Source of the DNA: a virus
DNA length: 64,000 nt
IMG/VR virus record: IMGVR_UViG_3300009104_001827
Span: 1 to 64,000 of that record
Strand: one strand, 5' to 3'
Position numbers and translations under genes: made by a program. The notes under the pieces were generated by a model, which saw only the letters and a list, made by a program, of their open reading frames with translations, made no database searches and was not told where the DNA came from. This document shows, one piece after another, positions 12,820 to 19,889 of this stretch (its first letter is position 1; each line of letters opens with the position of its first letter).

Positions 12820-13599
12820 CTAGTTGGATTCAACTCCTGCAACAGGGTCAAAAGCATTATGGAAAATCTCAGAACGCTTAGGCAAGTGCATTACATTGCG
12901 TCCTTTGGACACTTCCGTGAACGCATTGTATAGCGAATTAAGATTGCGGTCTTGAAAGACCTTGTGGTCAGAATCTTTCCATTGCTCCCAAGCTTGAGCT
13001 AGGGTGGATTGACCAATTAAGTTGGTCTTGATTCCTGCCTCGTAGACATCGAAGATGAGGTGTTGAGCTTGCCTATCATTCAAAGGAATATCCCTATAAG
13101 CTTCGACTCGCTTATCTTGATGCTCCCACATGGGCAATAAAGCCTTGACAATATCATCCACTCTCTTGAGTAGCTCTTGCTTTACTTCGCCTATGTGCTT
13201 GCGAGTAAAGACGACATCGTTATGAAAAACGAGATTGTCACAAATAAATGGTGCTTCACCTGCACACAATCCTGCTGCGAAAAGCTTATCGTGCGAGTTA
13301 CGCATACCGACAACTGTTCCTCTATCCGAACCAACACGATTTGGATGAACAACTTGAAACATTCCGAAATAATGGTCGGCTTGCTTACCAAGATTGTGGC
13401 ATTCATTTACGATTTCAAAACCCGATTCTTCAAGGTTGTTGCGAGTTACATCGACAACAGTTGCGTGAGGAATTGGTTTCCAACGATTAGTTTCCTTGGG
13501 AGTCGGAACACGACGAACGGTATCCAAATCCACAACGGAACTTTTTGCTCCACAAATGCGGAGGTTCAACTTAGGAGTTTCTGCTATTGTATCTGTCAT
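12820..13599 (-). CDS. DUF932 family protein
   Basis: 259 residues from the ATG at 13599 (MTDTIAET). Typical DUF932 blocks: PIPHATVVDVTRNNL, a YFGMFQV strand, VVGMRNSHDKLFAAGLCAGE, FICDNLVFHNDV and TRKHIG. The family is common on phages and plasmids; function unknown. It is behind an ordinary promoter with a 40-nt A-rich leader ending AAAAAATTATG, not a leaderless one. Confidence 0.9.
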   Translation of the reverse strand: MTDTIAETPKLNLRICGAKSSVVDLDTVRRVPTPKETNRWKPIPHATVVDVTRNNLEESGFEIVNECHNLGKQADHYFGMFQVVHPNRVGSDRGTVVGMRNSHDKLFAAGLCAGEAPFICDNLVFHNDVVFTRKHIGEVKQELLKRVDDIVKALLPMWEHQDKRVEAYRDIPLNDRQAQHLIFDVYEAGIKTNLIGQSTLAQAWEQWKDSDHKVFQDRNLNSLYNAFTEVSKGRNVMHLPKRSEIFHNAFDPVAGVESN

Positions 13600-13639
13600 A
13601 ATTTTTTGAGTTTCTATTTTTATCAATTGTTAAGCTATA

Positions 13640-13668
13640 AGTATAGGTGAAAATATGTTAAAAGTCAA
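13640..13668 (-). promoter_or_regulatory. Sigma-70-type promoter with leader
   Basis: TTGACT (13668-13663), 17-bp spacer, TATACT (13645-13640); about 35 nt leader to the ATG at 13599. Confidence 0.8.
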
Positions 13669-13671
13669 GCA

Positions 13672-13914
13672 TTAATTTTGCTCAAATGGCTTTTTTTCTT
13701 GCCCATTGAATCCAGTCATGTTCTCGTAGCATTGAGCCTTTTGGGCAATTTGCTGAAGGGTAATTCCAACCATGCCAATAGTCTCACTTTCCTCATCACT
13801 TAGCTCACCTTCTACTGGCTTAATGCAAATCTCCCATAGCACATCCATGCACATCTTCATGATGTTCTCTGCGTTCAAGTTTTCGTCCGAGGCTTCGTTA
13901 TTCAATATATTCAT
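13672..13914 (-). CDS. Hypothetical protein (80 aa)
   Basis: Asn/Glu-rich start, helix NIMKMCMDVLWEICIKPVEG, acidic ELSDEESET. AGAAAGGATTGAAG upstream offers a ribosome site. TTGCAA and TAGAAT upstream give a plausible promoter. Unrecognised. Confidence 0.65.
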   Translation of the reverse strand: MNILNNEASDENLNAENIMKMCMDVLWEICIKPVEGELSDEESETIGMVGITLQQIAQKAQCYENMTGFNGQEKKPFEQN

Positions 13915-14029
13915 TTTTTCTTCAATCCTTTCTCAATTATCAATACAAGTATTCTAGAGGAAAACTAGGGTAATTGCAAGCATAAAATCACTAAAACTAA
14001 CATTTTTTTTAATGCTTATGTTGCTCTAG

Positions 14030-14090
14030 GTCAATAACTTACGACGGGCCCGGGGGCCCGCCAGCTAAAGTGAATTGATTGAGAGCCAAG
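14030..14090. repeat. GC-rich palindromic element 12
   Basis: TCAATAACTTACG then GACGGGCCCGGGGGCCCGCC; the far arm is degenerate (TAAAGTGAATTGATTGA). Confidence 0.65.
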
Positions 14091-14153
14091 TCGCCACACT
14101 TGGTGAAGCTTTCAAGGGTTAACCTACTAGGCGTAGTACTGCCTCTCAAAATC
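14077..14153. ncRNA. Candidate structured RNA (three-hairpin)
   Basis: Closing stem GATT+GAGAG (14077-14085) with CTCTC (14143-14147) and AATC (14150-14153). It encloses CCAAG-8 nt-CTTGG and AGGC-8 nt-GCCT hairpins. No CDS is seen in 14030-14166. Strand and promoter not resolved. Confidence 0.35.
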
Positions 14154-14166
14154 AATAGATAGATAA

Positions 14167-14331
14167 TTAAGCGAAGATCCGCTTCTCTAGTTTATACAGC
14201 TGCTCAAGTAGATTGTCGTGCTCCTTTTTCTTCAAAGCCCAATCCTGACAATATGCTCCTGACTCCTCAGCCAATGCCAGCTCATAACCGAGCTGGCGAA
14301 TCTTGGCTAAGAGAGTATAGTGCCGTGCCAT
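14167..14331 (-). CDS. Small coiled-coil protein (54 aa)
   Basis: MARHYTLLAKIRQLGYELAL, then KKKEHDNLLEQLYKLEKRI: a long charged helix. 2 bp from the upstream gene's stop. Unrecognised. Confidence 0.6.
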   Translation of the reverse strand: MARHYTLLAKIRQLGYELALAEESGAYCQDWALKKKEHDNLLEQLYKLEKRIFA

Positions 14332-14333
14332 AA

Positions 14334-14546
14334 TTAGCTTACGACTGTTACCAACCTATCGTAGCGAAACCTACGATAACCTTCACGGTTGTGGCAATAT
14401 GCCGTGAATCCGACAATGTTCTGACCTTCATTGGCATTGCCAAATTGGTCTTCTTGTACTGGCTTATCGACAGTATACAGTTCCGTTCTTCCGTCGGAAG
14501 TCTTGTATACGACTTGCCATCGTGTTGCGTTCTTGTTATTCTTCAT
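14334..14546 (-). CDS. Hypothetical protein (70 aa)
   Basis: Start ATG at 14546 overlaps the last codons of the upstream gene (GGAAAAGAAAATG gives a ribosome site); the frame is open six codons further. Beta-rich (RWQVVYKTSDGRTELY, VGFTAYCHNREGYRRF). Unrecognised. Confidence 0.6.
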   Translation of the reverse strand: MKNNKNATRWQVVYKTSDGRTELYTVDKPVQEDQFGNANEGQNIVGFTAYCHNREGYRRFRYDRLVTVVS

Positions 14547-14805
14547 TTTCTTTTCCAGTTTCATATTCGTTTATATCTTTTTTAGATTCTTGTTCTTTGG
14601 TTTCGTAAAGTTCTAATGATTGCTTGAGAGTTGCTTGGGCTTCTTCCAAAGTGTCAAATGGAATACAAATCAATTCTTGCTCCAAATTATATGGGCAATA
14701 CTCTTGCTTCTCAGCAAAATATAAATCCCATGTTCCAGTATCGTCATCGTATTCTGGGCGATTAAGTGGTGGAAGTTCACAGTATTCTTGAATATAATTA
14801 AGCAT
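14536..14805 (-). CDS. Acidic hypothetical protein (89 aa)
   Basis: Tyr/Glu-rich with TLEEAQATLKQSLELYETK, the side of a small cysteine-free domain often seen as phage 'DUF' proteins. Overlaps both neighbours. Unrecognised. Confidence 0.6.
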   Translation of the reverse strand: MLNYIQEYCELPPLNRPEYDDDTGTWDLYFAEKQEYCPYNLEQELICIPFDTLEEAQATLKQSLELYETKEQESKKDINEYETGKENEE

Positions 14806-14977
14806 TGCGATTAAACTCTTGAGCCTTTCTGACTTTTTGCGTCACCATTACATTTGGGTCGTACAAGGATTCAACGAGAGGTTTGTTTCCCGTGTGAGAA
14901 TACTTCTTGCACATATCGTGAAGTTGTTTGTGTTTTACTGGGTCTGAAACGCCCTTTTGTTTTGCTTCCTTACTCAT
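14798..14977 (-). CDS. Basic small protein (59 aa)
   Basis: MSKEAKQKGVSDPVKHKQLH, then YSHTGNKPLVESLYDP. Overlaps downstream ATG by ATGCTTAA and the upstream stop by 1 bp. Unrecognised. Confidence 0.6.
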   Translation of the reverse strand: MSKEAKQKGVSDPVKHKQLHDMCKKYSHTGNKPLVESLYDPNVMVTQKVRKAQEFNRNA

Positions 14978-15198
14978 TAAAATAATCCTACTACTCCGTA
15001 TTCAACCTCGACTTGCTCAAGAAAATTATCTGCACAAGTTTCAACTGCGTTTTCATAAGCAACGCCATCTATGTCATCGCTTTCGTTAAAATAATCAAAG
15101 AAGGGAAAATCCGCAAGGTCGTGAACGCTTATGCCAAGCTTCATCATAACCTTTGAATCTACATCTTCAACGAACTGTTCTATCGTGTTTTTAATCAT
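14977..15198 (-). CDS. Acidic small protein (73 aa)
   Basis: Start ATG at 15198 (MIKNTIEQF) fixed by the promoter six bases upstream; the longer open frame is promoter and neighbour sequence. Acidic, no membrane segment. Unrecognised. Confidence 0.65.
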   Translation of the reverse strand: MIKNTIEQFVEDVDSKVMMKLGISVHDLADFPFFDYFNESDDIDGVAYENAVETCADNFLEQVEVEYGVVGLF

Positions 15199-15233
15199 GC
15201 TATAATTATCGCACATTTTCGTTTCTTTGTCAA
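15199..15233 (-). promoter_or_regulatory. Leaderless-type promoter
   Basis: TTGACA (15233-15228), 17-bp spacer, GATAAT (15210-15205), TATAGC, ATG at 15198. Confidence 0.85.
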
Positions 15234-15241
15234 GGGTTAAA

Positions 15242-15466
15242 TTAATCTTTGCTTGCATCCATCCAAGCCCGATTGTAAACCTCTTCGGGATGATGAAAAT
15301 ACCTATCGGAATCATTTGTCTTTTTATCTTCAGCAAAGCAATCAACAACGATTTGGCAAAGGTCATCAATGTTGTCGTTTGTAATTTCGTACTCTCTATC
15401 CAGTAAAGGGTTCATGTACGCAATGATGTTCTCTTGGATTTGTTCTTTTATCTCTTCGTTTGTCAT
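15242..15466 (-). CDS. Acidic small protein (74 aa)
   Basis: ATG at 15466 overlaps the upstream TGA (ATGA). MTNEEIKEQIQENIIAYMN start, ending RAWMDASKD. Unrecognised. Confidence 0.6.
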   Translation of the reverse strand: MTNEEIKEQIQENIIAYMNPLLDREYEITNDNIDDLCQIVVDCFAEDKKTNDSDRYFHHPEEVYNRAWMDASKD

Positions 15467-15702
15467 AAAACTTTTGCACCCACTTTGTAAACCGACCAAT
15501 TTCCATTACAATAAGGATAAGAACCTTCTGCCCAACTTACTGCACCATCAATGGAGCGAAAATAAATCGGTGATTCGGAAGGACTATCATCGTCAACGAG
15601 TGCGTATACTCCTTCTGCTATGTCGCAAGGTTCAGTCATCCTTTCTCGCTCAAACTGAGACTTAATTTCCATGTAATCATGTCCGTCTATGCAATAATTC
15701 AT
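15463..15702 (-). CDS. Hypothetical protein (79 aa)
   Basis: MNYCIDGHDYMEIKSQFERE start and YRNGNW-like C-terminal strand (YCNGNWSVYKVGAKVL). Starts 1 bp after the upstream stop (TAAGATG). Unrecognised. Confidence 0.6.
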   Translation of the reverse strand: MNYCIDGHDYMEIKSQFERERMTEPCDIAEGVYALVDDDSPSESPIYFRSIDGAVSWAEGSYPYCNGNWSVYKVGAKVL

Positions 15703-15703
15703 C

Positions 15704-16114
15704 TTACCACCAAGAGTTGTAGTAAACCTTCTTGCCATCTGCGATTGCCTTGCGAGCATCTTGAATGAACTTCAAGTCAGTCAACTTGTAATGGTAGTCA
15801 TTATCACCATAAGGATTTCCATCGGCATCTTCCCAAGCAAATGAATCGTCTCCGAAGAAAAACCCACCTGTTTCTGGCAATGCCTTGTTCGCTACATGAG
15901 CCTCAAGTTGTTCTAGGTCTGACTCGCTGAGTTCAAGCTCAACGCAATTAAAATCGTTGCCAATTCCACTATCGGAATCACTAACGGCATTTCCCTTGTC
16001 TCGAAACAAGTCTTCCATCCATCCGTGAAGACGATTGTGCTTACGCCAGTAAGCGAGTTCTTCTTGCTCTGAATCCTCAGAGGTCTTTGCGTATCCGTAT
16101 TGGTCTAATCCCAT
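15704..16114 (-). CDS. Conserved phage protein, MGLDxY family (136 aa)
   Basis: Begins MGLDQYGYAKTSED and contains YWRKHNRLHGWMEDLF, FFFGDDSFAWED and a C-terminal ARKAIADGKKVYYNSWW. This family is widespread in phages and sometimes labelled phosphoglycerate kinase without evidence. Function unknown. First gene of an operon with a 35-nt leader. Confidence 0.8.
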   Translation of the reverse strand: MGLDQYGYAKTSEDSEQEELAYWRKHNRLHGWMEDLFRDKGNAVSDSDSGIGNDFNCVELELSESDLEQLEAHVANKALPETGGFFFGDDSFAWEDADGNPYGDNDYHYKLTDLKFIQDARKAIADGKKVYYNSWW

Positions 16115-16149
16115 TTTTTATCTTTCTCTTTCTCGATTGTTAAGCCTTA

Positions 16150-16178
16150 ATTTTGACAGAAAAATGCCCTAAAGTCAA
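16150..16178 (-). promoter_or_regulatory. Sigma-70-type promoter, CTGTCA class
   Basis: A9, TTGACT (16178-16173), 17-bp spacer, CAAAAT (16155-16150) within CTGTCAAAAT; about 30 nt leader to ATG 16114. Confidence 0.8.
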
Positions 16179-16187
16179 GCTTTTTTT

Positions 16188-16598
16188 TTAGATTGCAAGA
16201 ACTTCTTTTGTATAAAACTTCACGAACGAAGCGAACCATCTTGGTTTTTGCGTACTCACATCAACAAAAGATGAATGCTTGTAAGGATTGTATGTGATAG
16301 CAGTCATTTCCCACCATCCTATGTCATCCCAGCACGCAAATGAAGGATCAGGATGAGCGATGTATCCGCTGATGCCTGCATGGACATTTTTCCTTTTCTC
16401 CCGAAGAACCCTTTCTCTCCCTTTCGTGTTCACCTTCATCATTGCTGAATATAAATGTATTGGTTTTCCGTCAGAATGAGCCTTAACGAGACCGTCTTGC
16501 TTGATGCTCCAACAATCCTTGTGGAGATTCTTATAGACAAAAACCTTTTTGCTTTCATCCAGTTTATACCTTGGGTCTTCTTGTTTTAATTTAATCAT
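16188..16598 (-). CDS. Conserved hypothetical protein (136 aa)
   Basis: Basic N-terminal half (KGRERVLREKRKNVHAGISG) and a Trp-rich WDDIGWWEMTA block. Resembles phage proteins with a VHAGI motif but I cannot name it. Leaderless-type promoter. Confidence 0.65.
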   Translation of the reverse strand: MIKLKQEDPRYKLDESKKVFVYKNLHKDCWSIKQDGLVKAHSDGKPIHLYSAMMKVNTKGRERVLREKRKNVHAGISGYIAHPDPSFACWDDIGWWEMTAITYNPYKHSSFVDVSTQKPRWFASFVKFYTKEVLAI

Positions 16599-16634
16599 AC
16601 CTTTAATACTAGACTACTTTCATGGGCGTGTCAA
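16599..16634 (-). promoter_or_regulatory. Leaderless-type promoter
   Basis: A8, TTGACA (16634-16629), 17-bp spacer, TAGTAT (16611-16606), seven bases, ATG at 16598. Confidence 0.85.
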
Positions 16635-16664
16635 GCTTTTTTTTACACCCGTAAACCACTGCTC

Positions 16665-16727
16665 CCCAAAGAGTTACGCATAAAGGGGGAGGCCGGCGCC
16701 GTCGTAAGTCGTTGATGTTAAGTTGCT
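16665..16727. repeat. GC-rich palindromic element 13
   Basis: CCAAAGAGTTACG / CGTAAGTCGTTGATG arms around CATAAAGGGGGAGGCCGGCGCCGTC. Last member of the family in the window; none was seen from 17 kb to 64 kb. Confidence 0.75.
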
Positions 16728-16739
16728 TGGGCGATCTCC

Positions 16740-16808
16740 TTAAGTGAAATTATTTTTATCATTATTTATATTTGAATGATTCACATTTGTATTTGTATAT
16801 TTATTCAT
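16740..16808 (-). CDS. Possible Asn-rich peptide (22 aa)
   Basis: ATG at 16808 overlaps the end of the membrane peptide gene; MNKYTNTNVNHSNINNDKNN, then TAA. Very short and low complexity, kept only for its coupling to 16801..16875. Confidence 0.2.
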   Translation of the reverse strand: MNKYTNTNVNHSNINNDKNNFT

Positions 16809-16875
16809 ACCATTCTTGTATAGCAATTTTTATTCCGAAGCATATTCCAATCAATATAATTATGCCTAATTCCAA
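16801..16875 (-). CDS. Tiny single-pass membrane peptide (24 aa, TTG start)
   Basis: AAGAAAGGATAAAATTG gives a good ribosome site 5 bp before TTG. The product MELGIIILIGICFGIKIAIQ then EWYE is one hydrophobic helix. It lies between the glycosylase gene and element 13, matching the other cassette-end peptides. Confidence 0.5.
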   Translation of the reverse strand: MELGIIILIGICFGIKIAIQEWYE

Positions 16876-16887
16876 TTTTATCCTTTC

Positions 16888-17481
16888 TTATTTTGTGTTA
16901 GAGTATTCTTTCCAAATCTCAATGTCTAATTCTCGCACACTTTTGTTACGAAGTCGAGCTAAATCCTTAAAAATGTCTGCCCAATAATCGTATACCTTTT
17001 TGCTGCCAGGAGTGCTTTTAGGGGCGTTCACATATCCTTGATCTCTTAACCAAGACATGATGTGAGTATCCAACATAGGTTCATCAAAGTCCTTTCTGGT
17101 ATTCGAGAGAAAGAATCGTGCGGTTTTCATTCCTATTCCACGAACCTTCATGAGTTCTTCAAGCGTAACATCCCTCAAGCTTTTCCAAGGGAAAGAATGA
17201 CTACTGCTTAATTTAATAACATCAACATAGGAATCATACCGATCTCGATAGGGCGCAATTCTCTTTGCTTGCATAAACGATTTTAGTCCACCGTCTTTCT
17301 GTAGAAGTCGTATCCACTCAAAAGGAGATACATCTAGCTTTCTCGCACCTCTCAGAAACGCTTCTAATTTCGGAGCTTCGACCGCAGACTTCTTACCTGC
17401 TACATTTATACCAAACAATAAAAACTCTTCTAATTCAGATTCAGTTCTATTGTAGTTCTTTACTTTTGCTGGATTAATCAT
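16888..17481 (-). CDS. HhH-GPD DNA glycosylase-like protein
   Basis: 197 residues. The helix-hairpin-helix is LMKVRGIGMKTARFFLSN (about 110-127), followed by the GPD-type loop EPMLDTHIMSWLRDQGY with the catalytic Asp in LDTHI. The Lys in V-R-G-I-G-M-K precedes it as in Nth/Ogg-type enzymes. No Fe-S cluster cysteines are present. Expected role: excision of damaged or modified bases. A second HhH-type protein lies at 26907..27686. Confidence 0.8.
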   Translation of the reverse strand: MINPAKVKNYNRTESELEEFLLFGINVAGKKSAVEAPKLEAFLRGARKLDVSPFEWIRLLQKDGGLKSFMQAKRIAPYRDRYDSYVDVIKLSSSHSFPWKSLRDVTLEELMKVRGIGMKTARFFLSNTRKDFDEPMLDTHIMSWLRDQGYVNAPKSTPGSKKVYDYWADIFKDLARLRNKSVRELDIEIWKEYSNTK

Positions 17482-17483
17482 GA

Positions 17484-17759
17484 TTAATATTGGTAACCGT
17501 ATTCTCGTTGCAATTCATCAAAATAATTATATGAGTTATGTCTATTACAATTATATATAAATGATTCTAAATCTTTTACTTTCTTCTTAGCCTTTAGTGG
17601 ATATCTTCTCCTCAGTAGAGATTTGATTTCTTCCCTTGTTGTTTTTATTTTATTCAATTGGTGAAAAGGCATCTCGCCTTCAAACTCCCAATCTAGAATG
17701 TCGTTATCGAGGTCAATCAAGAATCCTTCAACCATTTCAGTTTCGTTTTCGTATTTCAT
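17484..17759 (-). CDS. Acidic hypothetical protein (91 aa)
   Basis: Acidic start (YENETEMVEGFLIDLDNDI), then basic LLRRRYPLKAKKKVKD. Overlaps the upstream stop by 1 bp. Operon with the glycosylase. Unrecognised. Confidence 0.6.
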   Translation of the reverse strand: MKYENETEMVEGFLIDLDNDILDWEFEGEMPFHQLNKIKTTREEIKSLLRRRYPLKAKKKVKDLESFIYNCNRHNSYNYFDELQREYGYQY

Positions 17760-18034
17760 TACAACATCGGGTTGCCAGAGTCAAGCTCGACACCCAGTAC
17801 TGATTTTAATTTACGAAATGATTCGGACTTAATGAAGACCTGCCTAACATAGTCTTCTCCGCTATCTTCCACAACCTTAATGCGTCCTGCGACATACATC
17901 GCACGGCAAGCCTCTCTTGGTTTTCCACCCCATTGGATGATGAGTTCTGTTTTAGGGAAGTATTCTGCGAGTTCAGCACATTGCTCCGCAGTAACAAATC
18001 CCCATTGTTCAATGATTTCTTTTAGCAATTTCAT
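17759..18034 (-). CDS. Hypothetical protein (91 aa)
   Basis: Two helices (KEIIEQWGFVTAEQCAELAE) and a beta segment (AGRIKVVEDSGEDYVRQVFI). Reminiscent of small winged-helix-like phage proteins but not assignable. First gene of the glycosylase operon. Confidence 0.6.
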   Translation of the reverse strand: MKLLKEIIEQWGFVTAEQCAELAEYFPKTELIIQWGGKPREACRAMYVAGRIKVVEDSGEDYVRQVFIKSESFRKLKSVLGVELDSGNPML

Positions 18035-18070
18035 ACCTTTAATACTGACAGATTACCTTGGTCTTGTCAA
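18035..18070 (-). promoter_or_regulatory. Leaderless-type promoter, CTGTCA class
   Basis: TTGACA (18070-18065), 17-bp spacer, CAGTAT (18047-18042) within CTGTCAGTAT, seven bases, ATG at 18034. Confidence 0.85.
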
Positions 18071-18098
18071 CAAAAAAACCTCCCCTTTTCGGGGAGGC
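18071..18098 (-). terminator. Rho-independent terminator of the large RNA
   Basis: CCTCCCC-TTTTC-GGGGAGG stem, followed on the minus strand by T7. It ends the 18.1-18.76 kb transcript immediately before the next promoter. Confidence 0.9.
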
Positions 18099-18761
18099 TT
18101 TTAGAAGAGGCTTTTATGTAGTTACCTCAATGGTGATGATAGTGACCAGAGTCAATAAACTCCGCTACATTACCCAGTACGACGAGAAGGGACGCACAAA
18201 AATTGGAGTCGGTCTTACGAACTCCGAAGCCCGAATTATATTCACGATGCAGAGTTATGCCGACATAAAATAGATGGGGGATGGAAAGTTGGTACTCCAC
18301 CAACATTAACTATTTGCTTGGGTTATGCGACCTTCCGAAGAAGAATGAGACACGACTTCTCAGCCTTTACTCACAACTTGGGGCAGACTATTATAATAGT
18401 TTCTGAGTTAATCCCAAGTACCTTTGCCGTCCACCACAGACTTACCTTAAAATCCCTTTTCCCACTTGGGCGTTAGAACTCCATCGGCGTGTAAACCATC
18501 GCTCACGACAAATTGCAATCACGCACATAGCAATGTGCCAGTCATAAGGTCTGGCGACCCAATCCTCCGTCATTTGACTTTGGACTCCCTCGGGAGAGGT
18601 GATGACTATTGCACTTGCAGGGCATCTACATACCCTGTTTACAAGTTTCCCCGTAGGAATCTCCGTCGAGCTTCCTAAAGACTAAAATATTAAAGAACAA
18701 AAAATACCTGTGGGTTTTTCCTTTCGGTTATCGAGAACCCACTAAACTCGATTTTGATTAT
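18071..18761 (-). ncRNA. Candidate large structured noncoding RNA (about 690 nt)
   Basis: A complete minus-strand unit: promoter at 18796-18768 and strong terminator at 18098-18071, with no convincing gene between. The transcript is dense in local hairpins: GTGGGTT/AACCCAC, TAGGAA/TTCCTA, CAGGG/GCCCTG around an 8-nt loop, CTCCC/GGGAG, GCCAG/CTGGC, CACAT/ATGTG and GGAGT/ACTCC. It is less AT-rich than its surroundings. Length, structure density and phage context recall the giant phage RNAs GOLLD and ROOL, but I cannot confirm membership. A 47-codon plus-strand frame (18132..18273) and a 43-codon minus frame inside are judged incidental. Confidence 0.6.
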
Positions 18762-18767
18762 GTAATA

Positions 18768-18796
18768 ATAATACTATATATTTGATTAAAAGTCAA
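18768..18796 (-). promoter_or_regulatory. Promoter of the large RNA
   Basis: TTGACT (18796-18791) containing the TGA stop of 18793..18990, 17-bp spacer, TATTAT (18773-18768). No ATG at the leaderless distance. Confidence 0.85.
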
Positions 18797-18990
18797 GCAA
18801 TATTTGGAACTTTTCTCAATTTTCTTTGAGCTTGTAGTTCTGCCAACCTCTTATCCGCTTCAGCTTGTTGGGCGAAGATACTATCCTCAACTACTGAGCC
18901 ATAATTGGCGAACTTAGATTGTTTAACATAAACCCCTTTAGAGGCTTTCGACATAATGCTTGATGCTCGTGCGTTTGATGCAATACTCAT
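18793..18990 (-). CDS. Small Ala/Ser-rich protein (65 aa)
   Basis: MSIASNARASSIMSKASKG start, then a charged helix QQAEADKRLAELQAQRKLRK. TAAAATTATG start context. Its stop codon is part of the -35 box of the large RNA. Unrecognised. Confidence 0.6.
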   Translation of the reverse strand: MSIASNARASSIMSKASKGVYVKQSKFANYGSVVEDSIFAQQAEADKRLAELQAQRKLRKVPNIA

Positions 18991-19014
18991 AATTTTATAT
19001 TAATTAATTGTGTT

Positions 19015-19404
19015 TTAGTTACTGTGAAACTCTTCGGAATCAATGATGGGTAGGTATGGGACGGAGTATTCTTGCGGAAAGTCTGCTTCTCTGCTTCGCT
19101 CTTTCGCAAGTTGTTCTTTGGCTTGAGAAGAGAAATCGAATACTGCGTTCAAGGGAACATCATTAAAGACTTCCTTGGCACATCCTGCGACATCCTTCTC
19201 GTCACCCAAGACATCCGTAAAAACGCCCTGTTTGCGTACATCATTTATAGTAAGAAGAAAAGCCTGTTTGACCGCATGGCACATAAAACCATAATGCCCA
19301 ATCAACTCTCCTTCTGCGTTCTGCAACTCAAGATTGTAGTCATCTACTCGCACGATGGAGTAATCACCCAATCTCAATATTTTTTCATCTAATCTGATTT
19401 TCAT
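19015..19404 (-). CDS. Hypothetical protein (129 aa)
   Basis: Start ATG at 19404 (MKIRLDEKILRLG) set by the promoter; the longer frame reads through promoter DNA. N-terminal part looks beta-rich (YSIVRVDDYNLELQN); C-terminus has AKEQLAKERSREADFPQ. Unrecognised. Confidence 0.65.
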   Translation of the reverse strand: MKIRLDEKILRLGDYSIVRVDDYNLELQNAEGELIGHYGFMCHAVKQAFLLTINDVRKQGVFTDVLGDEKDVAGCAKEVFNDVPLNAVFDFSSQAKEQLAKERSREADFPQEYSVPYLPIIDSEEFHSN

Positions 19405-19440
19405 AACTATAATACTGACAGGTTTTGCCCTCTGTGTCAA
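19405..19440 (-). promoter_or_regulatory. Leaderless-type promoter, CTGTCA class
   Basis: A7, TTGACA (19440-19435) overlapping the TGA stop of 19437..19700, 17-bp spacer, CAGTAT (19417-19412), ATG at 19404. Confidence 0.85.
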
Positions 19441-19700
19441 CCCTTTTTTTCAACTTTCTTCGGATCTCGCTCTGGTAGTGGAGTTCCTTCGTATAGATAA
19501 ATATTTTCACCAGTGATTCGATACCCTTTCGTCTTGCTTCTGCACTTCTCGCACCAAGCTATAACTTTATTTAGGTCGGAATCGTTCATAATTGACCCTG
19601 TCTTGCCTGTTTCCAACACTATCAACTCTCCTTTATATATTTTACTTGGAGGAGCAGGGTATTGGTTATTTGGAACATCGTCTATCTTCATTTGGATCAT
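19437..19700 (-). CDS. Hypothetical protein with Cys pair (87 aa)
   Basis: Contains VIAWCEKCRSKT, a C-x-x-C that could bind zinc, and a C-terminal DPKKVEKKG whose lysines come from the promoter A-tract. Two possible ATGs three codons apart. Unrecognised. Confidence 0.6.
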   Translation of the reverse strand: MIQMKIDDVPNNQYPAPPSKIYKGELIVLETGKTGSIMNDSDLNKVIAWCEKCRSKTKGYRITGENIYLYEGTPLPERDPKKVEKKG

Positions 19701-19866
19701 TTAAATAATATTGATTAGTAAACATATCTCTAACAGAAGTAACATTATTCATTAATTTTGTTAGTTCTTCTTTTATATTATTTAGTTCAGACTTATTCTT
19801 ATTTGCTTGTTTCGTGTTATTATATTTATCTAGTAAAGCATTTATATTTCGAGCTTGTTCATTCAT
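19666..19866 (-). CDS. Small charged helical protein (66 aa)
   Basis: Asn/Lys-rich helix (NNTKQANKNKSELNNIKEEL). Overlaps the downstream gene by 35 bp. Unrecognised. Confidence 0.55.
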   Translation of the reverse strand: MNEQARNINALLDKYNNTKQANKNKSELNNIKEELTKLMNNVTSVRDMFTNQYYLNDPNEDRRCSK

Positions 19867-19889
19867 ATATTTATATAAGTAATTATATA

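Noticed and set aside
1918-16727. GC-rich elements as integron attC sites
   Set aside because: Arms do not match the GTTRRRY / RYYYAAC core sites and no integron integrase is in the window. The cassette-like logic remains interesting.
1918-16727. GC-rich elements as ordinary terminators
   Set aside because: No U-tract follows, loops are long and GC-rich, and true terminators with T-runs exist separately (12737, 18071, 50270).
18132-18273. 47-codon plus-strand frame (MVMIVTRVNKLRYITQYD start)
   Set aside because: It lies antisense to the large-RNA unit, has no promoter or ribosome site, and part of it coincides with RNA stems. Kept as an alternative only.
18466-18678. 70-codon plus-strand frame over the large RNA
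   Set aside because: Biased composition, no start signals; an open frame by chance across hairpins.
18071-18761. RNase P RNA, group I or group II intron
   Set aside because: Consensus core segments of these RNAs were not found and no split gene flanks the region.
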